In this document: one piece after another, positions 37,201 through 46,500 of the stretch
How the letters are laid out: each line of letters opens with the position of its first letter
Numbering within the stretch: position 1 is the first letter of the stretch
Source of the DNA: Steromphala cineraria
Taxonomy: Eukaryota > Mollusca > Gastropoda > Trochida > Trochidae
Length of the DNA: 64,000 nucleotides
Reading direction: 5' to 3'
Assembly (NCBI GenBank): GCA_916613615.1
Contig: OU744726.1
Span: 19,657,515 to 19,721,514 of the forward strand
The notes under the pieces: model-generated
Told to the model about the DNA's origin: nothing
The model's database searches: none
The model's input: only the letters and a program-made list of their open reading frames with translations
Position numbers and translations under genes: made by a program

Positions 37201-38901
37201 CATGCCATAAGCCCATCGGGCCTTACAGGCCAGATGAGCTAAAAACTTAATTCCAAGATTCACAAGCATCTCTGAGCGTCACTTAAATAGCTGCTACATT
37301 AATTCTACATGTTATGGAGACTTAAATAAAATCTATAAGGATTATAGAAGATAGGGAAAAAAATATTTGAAACAAACTGTAAAAGCAACACAAAAGCCTT
37401 AAATTCAGGACACTAACATGAAAGTAACTTAGATTCATCTAAAAAACTCAATACTTCTTCAGCAGCTGAGGTGTTCTAACTTTCAAAACGAAATGTTCGA
37501 TTTTAAAATAAGCTAAATATGCTGTAAGGCTTACAGAATCGGAACTGGTTGTTTAGCCCTATAAATGTTGCCATTGTTAGATGAGTTCACGTATACCTCA
37601 CTATAATAATTGCAACGAAAAGGCCTGAAATAACACTATGACAATACAAATATACAACTAATCACTATCAAGAGCCCCATGCAGTGTTCTTATCTTAAAA
37701 CTCAAAACCAAAAACTCCTATCAGATAAGCCAAACTGATAAATAACAGACAAAATTTCAATATTATCAAGGAAAACGGTTCAACTCACCTCTCGAGAATT
37801 GACACGAGGGAGTTTCTGAGTAGTGTGTCCGATTATTTCTGTGTTATGTAGACTCCTACTCTCCGCTAGCAGCACGAGAAACAGCAGCACGGAGGACACT
37901 TCACTCGAGGCTTCCTCTCCTGGGAAGATGAATTGAAATGACCGTATCTAGTTATCTCTATACTATTGAAGTAAAACAACTACAAAAATATTGGGACAAT
38001 ACTTTAAGATTTGCCAGGAGTTGAAAAATCTGCAAGTCCTTCAATTATCTCTTAATAATATAATTTCAGGGAGAAATTCTACAAAACTATTTTGACTATA
38101 CAGAAAATATGTATTGAGTTGAATTATCTCCTTCGCAAAAAAATAATATATCATTAGATATAGGATTATTTCCTCGAGAATTATAAACCATACTTTTATC
38201 ACCAGATGCACTAGCCATTAATTTTATTATTATTTTTTTCTGCATTGTTCATAATATACAAAATTTTTAACAGCACCATAAGCAAGTATTTATCTCACCA
38301 TCTTGATGTAACAATTTCTCTAGAAGTTGTTCAAGACGACTAGCTTCATCAAATTTTCGACAGCATCGTAGATGATAAGCATATGACAATACTCCATCTA
38401 TTTCCTTTTTGATTGGACCAGACGGAGATTGGTGTTGGTATCTGAATAACAGATCATATTTGATGCATAATATACTATTTACAAAATTTACAACAATTCA
38501 TGAAGATTTGGACAAATAGAAGTCAAGTTATTGGAAACATCTCAAGGGTAAAACAATACCCTCAACTCATATATATACATATCTCAACGCTGAGTGAATG
38601 TTACAAAAAATAGCACTACAGACATGAGGCTTGAAAATGACAACTGTCCAAGCCATTAGCTTATCTGATCAAAAAGCCTAGTTCAAAATTTTTTTGCAAT
38701 GTGGTTGTACCTGTTTTTTCCCTTTAAGAATTCAAACAAAGTGTCGTAAGCCTTCTTCTTGAGGCGTTTACACTTGGTATCCCTGGTTGACTGAGGCTGC
38801 ACCATATACGCTCTTTTCTGGTCATCCTGTAGCTTTAGCTTGCACAGTTTTGTGATCAAACTGTCAGTGCTGTCTTTGAATACATCAACCGTTGTCTCCA
38901 T
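16397..38901 (-). CDS. TUBGCP6: Gamma-tubulin complex component 6, complete (31 coding exons)
   Basis: Largest subunit of the gamma-tubulin ring complex, which nucleates microtubules at centrosomes. The 31 coding exons were joined by hand; every junction has GT/AG, phases agree, and the total of 4833 nt is exactly 1611 codons (1610 aa; human 1819). Order in the protein: a basic N-terminal segment (1-400), GRIP1/GCP N-terminal domain (to about 680), charged coiled coil (about 683-838), a repeat-bearing insert in one giant exon (839-1201), and the GRIP2/GCP C-terminal domain (to 1610). GCP6 is the only family member with such a long insert, which separates it from GCP2-5. The ATG at 38901 is preceded by an in-frame TAG that may be part of an upstream acceptor, so a 5' UTR exon is possible. 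Introns carry much transposon DNA. Exon coordinates are in the five part entries. Confidence 0.96.
17393..17651 (-). repeat. Perfect 4 x 64 bp tandem array duplicating a TUBGCP6 splice donor
   Basis: Four identical 64-bp units (17393-17648 plus 3 bases). Each unit contains, on the minus strand, the last 30 nt of exon 29 (ending GCCATCTTCAG) and the first 34 nt of its intron (GTGAGAGAACTT...). The rightmost unit holds the genuine exon end at 17620; three further donor copies follow in the intron, at unit ends 17556, 17492 and 17428. Reading past the first donor gives AGG TGA, an immediate stop, so only the first donor yields full-length GCP6. Identity between copies means a very recent expansion or an assembly error. 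Confidence 0.9.
17761..18225 (-). repeat. About 275-bp duplication of the TUBGCP6 exon 29 acceptor side
   Basis: Sequence 17761-18010 (start of exon 29 plus its upstream intron) recurs with differences at 18036-18225. Shared text includes AAAGTGCTGCATCTCCTGTC, AATCAACACACC.GGTTAGTT and TTTGTGTACCCATGTAC. The second copy keeps about 20 nt of exon text behind a C-rich tract with a possible AG, and just after it a GTATGT, so it resembles a tiny decoy exon. Copies have diverged by substitutions and indels, so this event is older than the 64-bp array. Confidence 0.75.
19300..19545 (-). mobile_element. tRNA-derived SINE
   Basis: The minus-strand segment 19537-19463 is tRNA-like: GGGGAGGAAATAGTGCAGTA at the start, an A-box-like AGTGCAGTAGTAAGTGC, and a B box in GGTTCGAATCC, followed by a short stem-like CCACCAGGGG. 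About 165 bp of non-tRNA body follow. It lies in a TUBGCP6 intron in the sense direction. The acceptor stem does not pair well, so it is not annotated as a functional tRNA. The 3' border is uncertain. Confidence 0.6.
19717..19961. mobile_element. 245-bp fold-back MITE with arms of about 70 bp
   Basis: The left arm starts AACCTAGCCTCAATATTATC and the right arm ends GATAATATTGAGGCTAGGTT. The arms stay almost fully complementary through TATACTGAGTCTAAAAAGG, CTAGTAGAGGGTCGCGTCAG and their partners. A loop of about 100 bp remains. It lies in a TUBGCP6 intron, so the transcript would form a very stable hairpin. No coding capacity. Confidence 0.85.
22625..23714 (-). CDS. TUBGCP6: TUBGCP6 exon 21 (1090-nt exon, GCP6-specific repeat insert)
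   Basis: Single exon coding residues about 839-1201. It opens with three copies of (L/M)PxWAxxGL (LPEWAQKGL, LPSWAERGL, MPGWAKKGL) at about residues 851, 879 and 905. A run of diverged units of roughly 27-30 residues follows, each with a basic-hydrophobic KxK stretch and a D.(H/Y)A.(M/S)(E/Q) stretch. Toward the end FFGHVSKLSG and VYGHSSDSTV resemble the GHVSDAS core of the human 27-residue repeats. Human GCP6 carries nine 27-residue repeats in this insert, which is a PLK4 substrate region. The plus-strand open frames across this exon are antisense shadows. The donor at 22624 (GTAGGG) joins in phase to exon 22. Confidence 0.9.
23982..25705 (-). CDS. TUBGCP6: TUBGCP6 exons 17-20 (charged coiled coil)
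   Basis: Exons: 25614-25705, 25173-25261, 24671-24786, 23982-24150; about residues 683-838. The product is almost entirely E, K, R, Q, A and L with heptad spacing, typical of a long single helix or coiled coil. The segment EEAARREQKALWRVRRGRLE in exon 20 is nearly identical to the vertebrate GCP6 sequence and is the strongest marker here. This region links GRIP1 to the GCP6-specific insert. Confidence 0.92.
26116..29145 (-). CDS. TUBGCP6: TUBGCP6 exons 11-16 (GRIP1 / GCP N-terminal domain)
   Basis: Exons: 28850-29145, 28120-28183, 27655-27764, 27179-27270, 26609-26748, 26116-26258; about residues 402-682. The GRIP1 domain mediates lateral contacts between GCP subunits. Conserved text includes MGLVFQAFTGAVRKVL, the YLYQE segment before HYPMMLS, WVFHGTFRDVYGEF, QYWTNGYTL and ICGKTINLLKICCP. 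For exon 13 two GT sites compete; the one giving TACACTGT followed by GTATGT was chosen because only it keeps the frame into the next exon. No residue loss relative to the family is obvious. Confidence 0.93.
28671..28810. repeat. 73-bp tandem duplication near TUBGCP6 exon 11 donor
   Basis: CACAGT(G/A)CAGGAAATACAAAG...GAATGCCA.GCAT...CTATTTGCC.ATGTGTACA occurs at 28671 and 28744. It lies within 200 bp downstream (in transcript sense) of exon 11. Units differ by a few substitutions and a small insertion. Confidence 0.7.
29403..29460 (-). repeat. SINE-like tail (CTCACTCACTCA) on minus strand
   Basis: On the minus strand: AATGACTGAAATATTTCC followed by AACTCACTCACTCAG. Same family as 10735-10800. 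In the TUBGCP6 intron between exons 10 and 11. Confidence 0.45.
29534..38901 (-). CDS. TUBGCP6: TUBGCP6 exons 1-10 (N-terminal region)
   Basis: Exons on the minus strand, 5' to 3': 38711-38901, 38299-38441, 37789-37919, 35986-36077, 33462-33528, 31324-31380, 30864-30991, 30710-30752, 30179-30321, 29534-29741. Together about residues 1-401. Landmarks shared with the vertebrate protein: a basic patch with KRLKKKAYDTLF in exon 1; GLFSLK in exon 6; ARLTLFGALVEARV in exon 7; WDIALTFVPSKHYTWERIG in exon 9; LVKDVINLLLGIQSNTF in exon 10, which opens the GRIP1 domain. Small exons (43 to 143 nt) are split by introns holding the TTAA element, the retrotransposon and the tandem-core element. The first exon's start codon is inferred. 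Confidence 0.9.
31542..33423. mobile_element. 1.88-kb TTAA-flanked DNA element with 23-bp terminal inverted repeats
   Basis: Left end TTAA-AGGGGCACAATGCGCTCG and right end CGAGCGCATTGTGCCCCT-TTAA; the inverted repeat runs 23 bp without mismatch. TTAA on both sides is the mark of piggyBac- or Kolobok-type insertion. No transposase is visible. Inside is a roughly 75-bp tandem duplication (about 32520-32672) that creates unrelated open frames on both strands. The element sits between TUBGCP6 exons 5 and 6, its right end only 38 bp from exon 5. Confidence 0.85.
33740..35792 (+). mobile_element. CR1/L2-like non-LTR retrotransposon, 5'-truncated and internally deleted
   Basis: Lies antisense in the TUBGCP6 intron between exons 4 and 5. 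Coding text starts with the segment that normally follows the endonuclease domain (AWYCEDVHKAKRDRRQAERR), so the endonuclease is lost. A reverse transcriptase domain follows in 33910-34943: NYRPISNL, the motif A segment with AAFDTVDHD, and the motif B segment GVPQGSVLGP. At motif C (YAD, about 34938-34946) an internal deletion with frame change removes the second catalytic Asp and part of the thumb. The C-terminal part (to 35647) continues in another frame with HWLPAKFRIDFK and PHLWNPLP-type blocks. The 3' end has GTAGCGCCATGAGCATGCAT and an (ATT)n tail, typical of L2-like elements. The element is not functional. Confidence 0.9.
36098..37245 (+). repeat. Tandem-core element: seven 145-bp units between hairpin ends
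   Basis: The left end AAAAAATAGAGCCATTGG...CTCATCAGGC contains the palindrome AGAGCCATTGGCTCT. Then come seven units with a period of exactly 145 bp (CCAAAGCTAC at 36181, 36326, 36471, 36616, 36761, 36906 and 37051), almost identical to each other. After them come a GGAC-type tetranucleotide run and the right end GGGCCTTACAGGCCAGATGAGCTAAAAA-like text. The short terminal TAGCTCATC/GATGAGCTA inverted repeat frames the element. It lies between TUBGCP6 exons 3 and 4, starting about 20 bp from exon 4. The layout resembles the bivalve pearl-type or Helentron-related non-autonomous elements. Open frames here are repeat artefacts. Confidence 0.85.
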
Positions 38902-40520
38902 TTTTTCCTAAAAAACGACAAGTGCATCAGTACTGCAAATCTCAAGTACACTGTTCCTAAACTAGGGTAAATCTCCTATTTCAATCAAATTTACATGACA
39001 TCACAGTTGGACCAGAGGATTTCATATTTTGGATGCGCTTAATTAAATGGTTTAGGGGTTCTCAAAATCTCAAAGCAATTTGCTCTCCCTATACCAAACC
39101 GTTTGGTATCTCGAACCCGTAAACCATCCATTACGTGAAATTCTTTATCAGCAATATTAGATGCAAATGGCAAATTCCTTTTATCTTTCTTATTCACAAT
39201 ATACTGGCTGGGGACCAGTTATCGCCGTTTTTTCGAGGTTTATAACATTTTAATTAATTGCTTTTCAACCAAATCAAACATTACTCATATTAATGATTGA
39301 TTAGCTATTTGCCTTTCTTTTTTGCTTGTTTACAGTTGTCTATCGTGTATTTCAGTAACTCTGTTAAGCGAAAGTTCGAGTATCTATCTTGTGCTTTCCA
39401 AACAACTAACAGGATCAGTTTATCGCCACTTCATGATTTATTGATTTTCATCTAATGCAATATATTTTTTTTAAATGAAATTATTTCTTTTTTTCATTAT
39501 AGAAGTATTGTATACACTTCATAAATGAACATTGATTTAAAAAATAAAAATAACACTACTTTGACATACATGACATCCCCCCGACCCTATTGTAAATTTT
39601 GTGAATATTTTCTTATGATTAATCATATTATATTTTTATAGTTAACACACCATGGAATTTTTTTCCGATATCCAAGTTTCCGGTGATATTGCCGATCTTT
39701 TCACACTAAAAATGTCGTGATCAGATATGCGCATGTGCAAAAACGAAGTAGTGGCGATAAACTGGTCCCCGGCGATAACTGGTCCCCAGCCAGTAGTGTT
39801 GTAATTTATTTTATTTTTTTTGACTAGATGTCTCGAATGAAAAGAGAATGGTCCGAATATAGAAACAGATTCTATAGTGGCTCCAGCATCAAAACTGATG
39901 GTTTGAAATATATGAAAGTCAAATGAAAAAATGTGAAAAATCATGTGTCATTTCATTGTGTAGCCTACAGATTGGTACACAAAGTCAAGTTTTTGAAAAT
40001 AAAAATGATGTTTTGAGTTGAAGTGTTCTTGTCAAGACTTGATCAAATGCTATTACATATTTATTAAATACTAGAAATATGTCAATAAAGTAGATTCCTT
40101 GACAAAAGTGGAAAGAAACCCACAAACCTACTGTCAACTCATTTAACAGACAACTTTCATTTGAAAGCATCGATAATTGTTTTCCCTCTTCCCTTCAAAA
40201 CTTTCATTTTTTCCGCCATTGTAGTATCGAGGTAAATAAATGCATCGATTTTAAAGAAATTTAGAAATTTCTTCAAAACTAAAGTGTCCGAAAACTGCAC
40301 ACTCTAGAACTCAATTTGAAATAATCATCTATTAATTTTTTTGAATAACAAAAATATAAAACTCTTTTTTTAAACCAATGCCTTCCCCGTACAGTCTTTA
40401 CCGCTCGGCTGCGAATTTAAAATGTCGCTCTCTTGAGACGAAAATCCGCCCTTGACAGTTTAGTTTAATTGATTATTCACATTCGTTTTGCATTATTTTG
40501 GTATTCAAACAAACATACAG
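38902..40520. promoter_or_regulatory. Divergent intergenic region of TUBGCP6 and NCKIPSD
   Basis: 1.6 kb between two start codons pointing apart, so it must contain both promoters. It is AT-rich, without an obvious TATA box at a fixed distance. The middle is occupied by a 590-bp MITE (39204-39793). A GC-richer patch at about 40385-40460 (CCGCTCGGCTGCG..., AATCCGCCC) is the best candidate for the NCKIPSD core promoter. Open frames at 39642-39944 and 39985-40170 show no conserved text. Confidence 0.55.
39204..39793. mobile_element. 590-bp TA-flanked MITE with nested inverted repeats
   Basis: The ends CTGGCTGGGGACCAGTTATC and GATAACTGGTCCCCAGCCAG are perfect inverted copies continuing to 23 bp, flanked by TA on both sides. 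An inner pair, GGATCAGTTTATCGCCAC and GTGGCGATAAACTGGTCC, repeats the same theme. The arrangement suits a Tc1/mariner-type non-autonomous element. It has no transposase. It sits in the middle of the divergent promoter region and contains TGCGCATGTGCA, one step from the NRF1 consensus. Confidence 0.85.
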
Positions 40521-43500
40521 ATGTATCGAGCATTGTACGACTATAAAAGCAAGCTGCCACAGTACCTGTCGTTTTCAGCAGGTGATAAATTTACTGTTCT
40601 TGATGGGTCGAGGAATGACTGGCTGTATGCTCAGAATGGGATTGGTCAAGTTGGATACATTCCAAACATCTATGTGATTAAGATCGATGTAAGTATCAAA
40701 TTTGATTCTTGTAATGACTTATTCTTAATGACTTTGCTAAAATTGGTAAAATAGAAATTATTAATATAAATCAACCAGACAACCACAATTTACTTATTGC
40801 ACAAATATTAACTGGCTCTACAAACTTGGTCAGCAGCATAATTAATTTAGACTGAAACTTATGTTGCCGAATGCTGTATCCTCGCGCAGAGAGCTGCATA
40901 CTAACTATGTTATCCAATGGGTTTGCAGGTGTAGCATCTCCACCTACAGCATGATATGCATTACGCAGCATTAGGGTATCAGATATTCTCTAGATTTAAA
41001 TACACTAATGAGTAATGACTATGGTAAGTTGGTAACAAATTATATTTTTCTAAGTGGTGCTAATTATCATTAACTGCATAGCATTTACATCACCTAACGA
41101 TGTTACAATAAAGGTTGTCAACAAGGATCTAAGATCCAAGAAAAAAATATTCTTAGCCCTATTGTATTGTAGACTAACAGGAATATAAAAACTATGATAG
41201 TCCAAAATGGGGATGAAAACTGTATGTTTAGTAAACTGCAGAATAGCCTAAAATAATTTGTGACAGTTTTCTTAATGTGTAAATTCTAGATATTAAATCA
41301 ACATTTCTAATCTAAATATTAATTTCCAAATGCTAGAACTTTGTAAATTTCAAGATACAAACTGGAACAATATAGATGCTTACAGTAATTGTCATTTCAA
41401 GATGTAAACTGGTTATTTCTAGATGCTATCTCGTGATTTCCCGATACTATCTTCTTACATCCAAATAATAAGTGAATATTTCAAGTTTGTAGGGCTACAA
41501 TACATATGGTACATCAATACATGACCCTTAAAGGTCGTCCTGAAAGGTTTCCATTGGGTATCATCACAAACATCTAAAATATTTCCTAAGTAAATGTTAT
41601 TTAATGATTTTTTTTCCATTTGTTTTCAATATTTGTTGAAGGTTCCTGCTTCTCAGCTTGTGAAATTCATTGATGGATCTATTGAGGCAATTCATCTACA
41701 AGCTGCAAGTAATGAGGGTGCTTATTCTCACAAGGAAAGAGAGTTTTTGAGGTACACCTGAAAGTTTCATATTAAATTTTCTCAAGGAAAATACAAATTA
41801 TTCAGTAGTATTCAGAATGTATAGAGACATTTGTATTGCTTAGCTTTATTTAATGCTGAAGTTATTTTATCTTGCCATTCAAAACTTTTACTGAACTCAA
41901 TGCTTTTGTTTGTTTTCTAAGGTATGTCAATATTGAAATTTACAGTTATGAACCCAACTCTATGATTTCAATTTGTTCTTTGTAGAAAGTTGATCCATCA
42001 TCGCAGTGTTGTTGCTGATGGATTCCGACAGTCAAGAGTGAAAAAATCCTCTTCAACTCCAGATGCCAGGTCCTCTAGTCAGAGAAGAAAAGCGCCTCCG
42101 CCACCCAGAGAACATAGCATTGATGTCGTAGGCAGTATGAGAAATTAATTTGATTTATTTTCCATAGAATATAATGCAAAAATTACATGATGCATATCAA
42201 CAAAATTGAACTTGATCCTTTGTTAAAGAAGTAAAAATGTACTCTTAAATGATGTACTATGTTGAGCTTTTCTCTTAGGACACTAAATTTGACTTGTTAA
42301 ATTTTGTCACCGTTTGTTCCTAATTAGTACTAACAAACTATTATCTACACAAAGTTGTTTCCAATGTTATTTTTCAGCTGCTCAATCTGATATTGCTGTG
42401 AAGAATGGCAAGCCAGCTTCTTCTAAGAAAACTTCAGCACCGCCGCCACCACGAGAAAACTCTGTTTTACTGGTGAGTTCATATTTATCATTGGATCCTC
42501 CTTTTATTATCATAATGTTGATATTTATTTCATGTGTTATGCAGTAAGTAGTATCTGCTCAAAGTGCTCCCAATAATTTATCCTTTCAAAGCTTCTTTGC
42601 GGCGTTGATCTATACATCCCTTTTTCACTTTTCAGGTACCCATTATAATTTTCTATATTGTATTTGAATGAAAGATATGTATTTATGTGTTTCATATTGA
42701 AACTTATAATGGGTACCTGAAAAGTGAAAACGGGATTAATTTTCTATCAAGAAAATGACTTCAAAAGTATACAATAATCAAAATTTATTTCATCCCAGGA
42801 GCCTGATGCAGTGGATTCCGCCTTAGCCAACCAGGGCGAGTCTAATGGTCAAACAGCGGGGACCCCAAGCAGCCAAGAGAGTTCGGGTAGCGATCGGCTG
42901 GTTGCCATGGAAACTTCCCCTGTCAAAGTTGACAGTGCAACCTCTCCAATGAAACACCCAAAGACTCCCGATGAAATCGACTTCAAAGAACTTCATGTGC
43001 CAAACCATTTAGGATCTGAACTTGTGGAACAAATAAGGGCAAATACTGGACTGAGCTATGACAAATCCAAAGTTGCATTAGAGACTGTCCTCGGCTACAT
43101 TGGTTACAAGGTCCCCAATCTTGCTATGGCTATGGACAAAATATTTTCAACTCTTGGAAAAGAGGTAACAATTATTATGATGCTGTTACACCTACATGAA
43201 ATCTTTGACAGTTTGTCACATTTGTATTATTCAGAAAGCAATTTTGATCAATGAAAATCCAAATACGGATAACATATTCTTGTTTGTCAAATTCACACAT
43301 CCAATTTACATTAATACTAGTTTTATATCAACTTGTACCTGTCAATCTGTGTTCTTAAGATAAATTCAAAAATTATGGTCGATCAATTGATGCATGTGAT
43401 TTTCAAGTTTTTCATCATAATTGTGACTCTCTAATGTTCAAAAGATTTCAGATAATACTTTTTTGAAACAGTCTTTTTAAATCTTACACATGTCTTTATA

Positions 43501-46500
43501 AATTTTGTACATGTCTTCTTTTACAATTGTGACAATTACTTATTGTCATTTGCTTTATAGATTACTACATTTTAGTTGTTCTAGATTTAACAATGTGACA
43601 AAGAACAGAATGATTCACTGTGTCCTCTTGAATTTTGTTTAAAAAAAAAAGAAAAAAAGATAGGACCATCCCTTTAAGAACTCTTTAGAAAATCAATTCA
43701 GCAAATAAAGGGTATTGTTTCCACTATGGTGATACATTTACTTCTCTACTCCACCTCTACTCTAGTCTGAACCAGCTGCTGAGGAAGGAAGCCATGATGC
43801 CGAAAGACTGACAGTGATATTCAGCGAGCTCACATCGTGTAAAGATGACTCACAACAACGAAGCTGGGCTCTCCACGAGGATGAATCCATCATTAAGGAA
43901 TATCTACAGGAGCTCCTCTCTATACTGGTATGTCACTCTTCTTTAAAGGATGTGCTTGGTACTATATTAGTTATCAGTATTGTTCTTGAAGAGAATCGCC
44001 GCTGAAATATTGCTCACTCACTCTTGAAGTGGATCCTGTGACTATTTGCTTATCCTTTTTGGATTCAAATAATGGTGTTTATGAATGTATTCTAAACATA
44101 TCTTGAGTCAAGATATCAGTGCTTATGCAAATCTAATAAGTTGAGAGGTTTGTGTTCCAATATTTACCACCTCTGCACATTATATGAAACTTTCTCTATT
44201 TTCAGGAAAATGCCAAGCCTTCAATTTGCAGAAAAGCTATCGCCCATGATAACTATGAATATGTACATAACTTAGTGCAGTATTATCAAATGGTGAGTAC
44301 ACAGGCTAATTGTTGTAATAGATAATTATTCTTTGTTTTAATTTAATAAAACAAATAATACAGACCATTTGTATAACAAAATTTCTTTGATTATTTTCAA
44401 TAGTTTCAGTTTCAATTTGAACACTTGATGGTATTTGTTAATGTCAAATGATTCTAGGGCCTCATTAACGAAAAATAATTTCCACAGTTATTTATACATA
44501 CAAAAATTAACATAGATTGTGTGGATAATTTCAACTGTCCTTCTGTCTATCTGAAATTTGATTCTCTCATTTCAGGAAACCCGTATCAGCATTCGCTTGC
44601 TGTTATTGAAAGTGTTTGGTGCGATGTGTGGTTTAGACAAGGTCGCTATTACAATGCTGCTGTTTTCTGTGCTGCCCTTAGAACTAGCTGAAGACATTCA
44701 GAGTAAATCTGATGGTGAGTTTAGTTCATGTTCCGATATCTTAGAATTCTGCATTTGAAAAAATAGGAAAGCAAGATTTCTTTGAAAGCAATTTATTTTT
44801 AGCTCATCAGGACTGAAAGTCCAGATGGGCTTATGGCATGGCCCGTCGTCCGGCGTCCGTCCGTCCGTCGTCCGTCGTCCGTCGTCCGCCGTCCGTCCGT
44901 AAACTTTTGACACTTTCGACTTCTCCTCATGAACCATACACATTAGAGAGCTGAAATTTTGTGTACAAGCACCTTAGCATATGGAGATTCTAATTTGTAA
45001 CTTTGGTGACCCTGTGACCCCAAATAGGGTCACAGGAGTCTCAACTTTAAAAACCTATTTTCATCTTCTTCTCCAGTTCCAGAAGGACTAGAGTGTTAAA
45101 AATGATATGTGCAGACTCCTTGGCCAATGGGGATTCTAATTTGTAACTTTGGTGACCCTGTGACCCCAAATAGGGTCACAGGGGTCACAACCTTAAATAA
45201 CTATTTTCATCTTCTTCTCCAGTTCCAAGAGAAGTAGAGAGTTAAAAATTATATGTGCAGACTCCTTGGACAATGGAGATTCTAATTTGTAACTTTGGTG
45301 ACCCTGTGACCCCAAATAGGGTCACAGGGGTCACAACCTTAAAAACCTATTTTCATCTTCTTCTCCAGTTCTAAAAGGACTAGAGAGATAAAAACGATAT
45401 GTGCAGACTCCTTGGCCAATGGGGATTCTAAATTGTAGATTTCGTGACCCCATGACCCCAAATAGGGTCACAGGGGTCACAACCTTAAAAACCTATTTTC
45501 ATCTTCTTCTCCAGTTCTAAAAGGACTAGAGAGTTGAAAATGATATGTGCAGACTCCTTGGACAATGGGGATTCTAATTTGTAACTTTGGTGAACCTGTG
45601 ACCCCAAATAGGGTCACAGTGGTCACAACCTTAAAAACCTATTTTCATCTTCTTCTCCAGTTCTAAAAGGACTAGAGAGTTGAAAGTTATATGTAGAGAC
45701 TCCTTGGACAATGGGGATTCTAATTTGTAACTTTGGTGAACCTGTGACCCCAAATAGGGTCACAGGGGTCACAACCTTAAAAACCTATTTTCATCTTCTT
45801 CTCCAGTACTAAAAGGACTATATAGTTGAAAATGATATGTGCAGACTCCTTGGCCTATCGGGATTCTTAATTGTAGATTTCGTGACCCCATGACCCCAAA
45901 TAGGGTCACAGGGGTCACAACCTTAAAGACCTATTTTCATCTTCTTCTCAAGTTCCAAAAGGTCTAGAGAGCTGAAATTATATGTGCAGACTCCTTGGCC
46001 AATGGGGATTCTAAATTGTAGATTTCGTGACCCCATGACCCCAAATAGGGTCACAGGGGTCACAACCTTAAAAACTTATTTTCATCATCATCTTTAGCTC
46101 CTTAAGGTCTATTGAGCTGAACGACTGCATGTAGACTCCTTGGCCAATTGGGACTCTAAACTGTAGGTTTTGTGACCCCATGACCCCAATTTGGGTCACA
46201 GGGGTCACACTCTTAAAAACCTATTTTTCTCCGTTAGATGACAGTCATTTTTATTCATTCATTTTAAGTGCATCTTGCCTGTACAAAGCAAACTTGATAT
46301 GATGCCTGATGAGCTACAGAGCCAATGGCTCTATTTTTTGCAAACATTTACAATGTTTCATTACATTAATGTAACATGCAAAGTAACAAATGAGAAAGCA
46401 TAAATGAACTTTCATGTACAGTAGAACACAGATATAGCGAACACGGATATAGCGAACACTCGGATATAGCTAACAAATTTTCAAGTCCCGTCCCTATATA

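Noticed and set aside
40771..40971. Minus-strand 66-codon frame in NCKIPSD intron 1
   Set aside because: Compact composition, but no family recognised, no splice partners, and opposite to the host gene.
43655..43680. GGACCATCCCTTTAAG considered as the end of another TTAA element
   Set aside because: No matching inverted end could be found within several kb, so the boundaries cannot be supported.
44698..44943. 81-codon minus-strand frame
   Set aside because: It spans the GGAC microsatellite of the tandem-core element; the repetitive [14 protein letters not shown] peptide is a microsatellite artefact.
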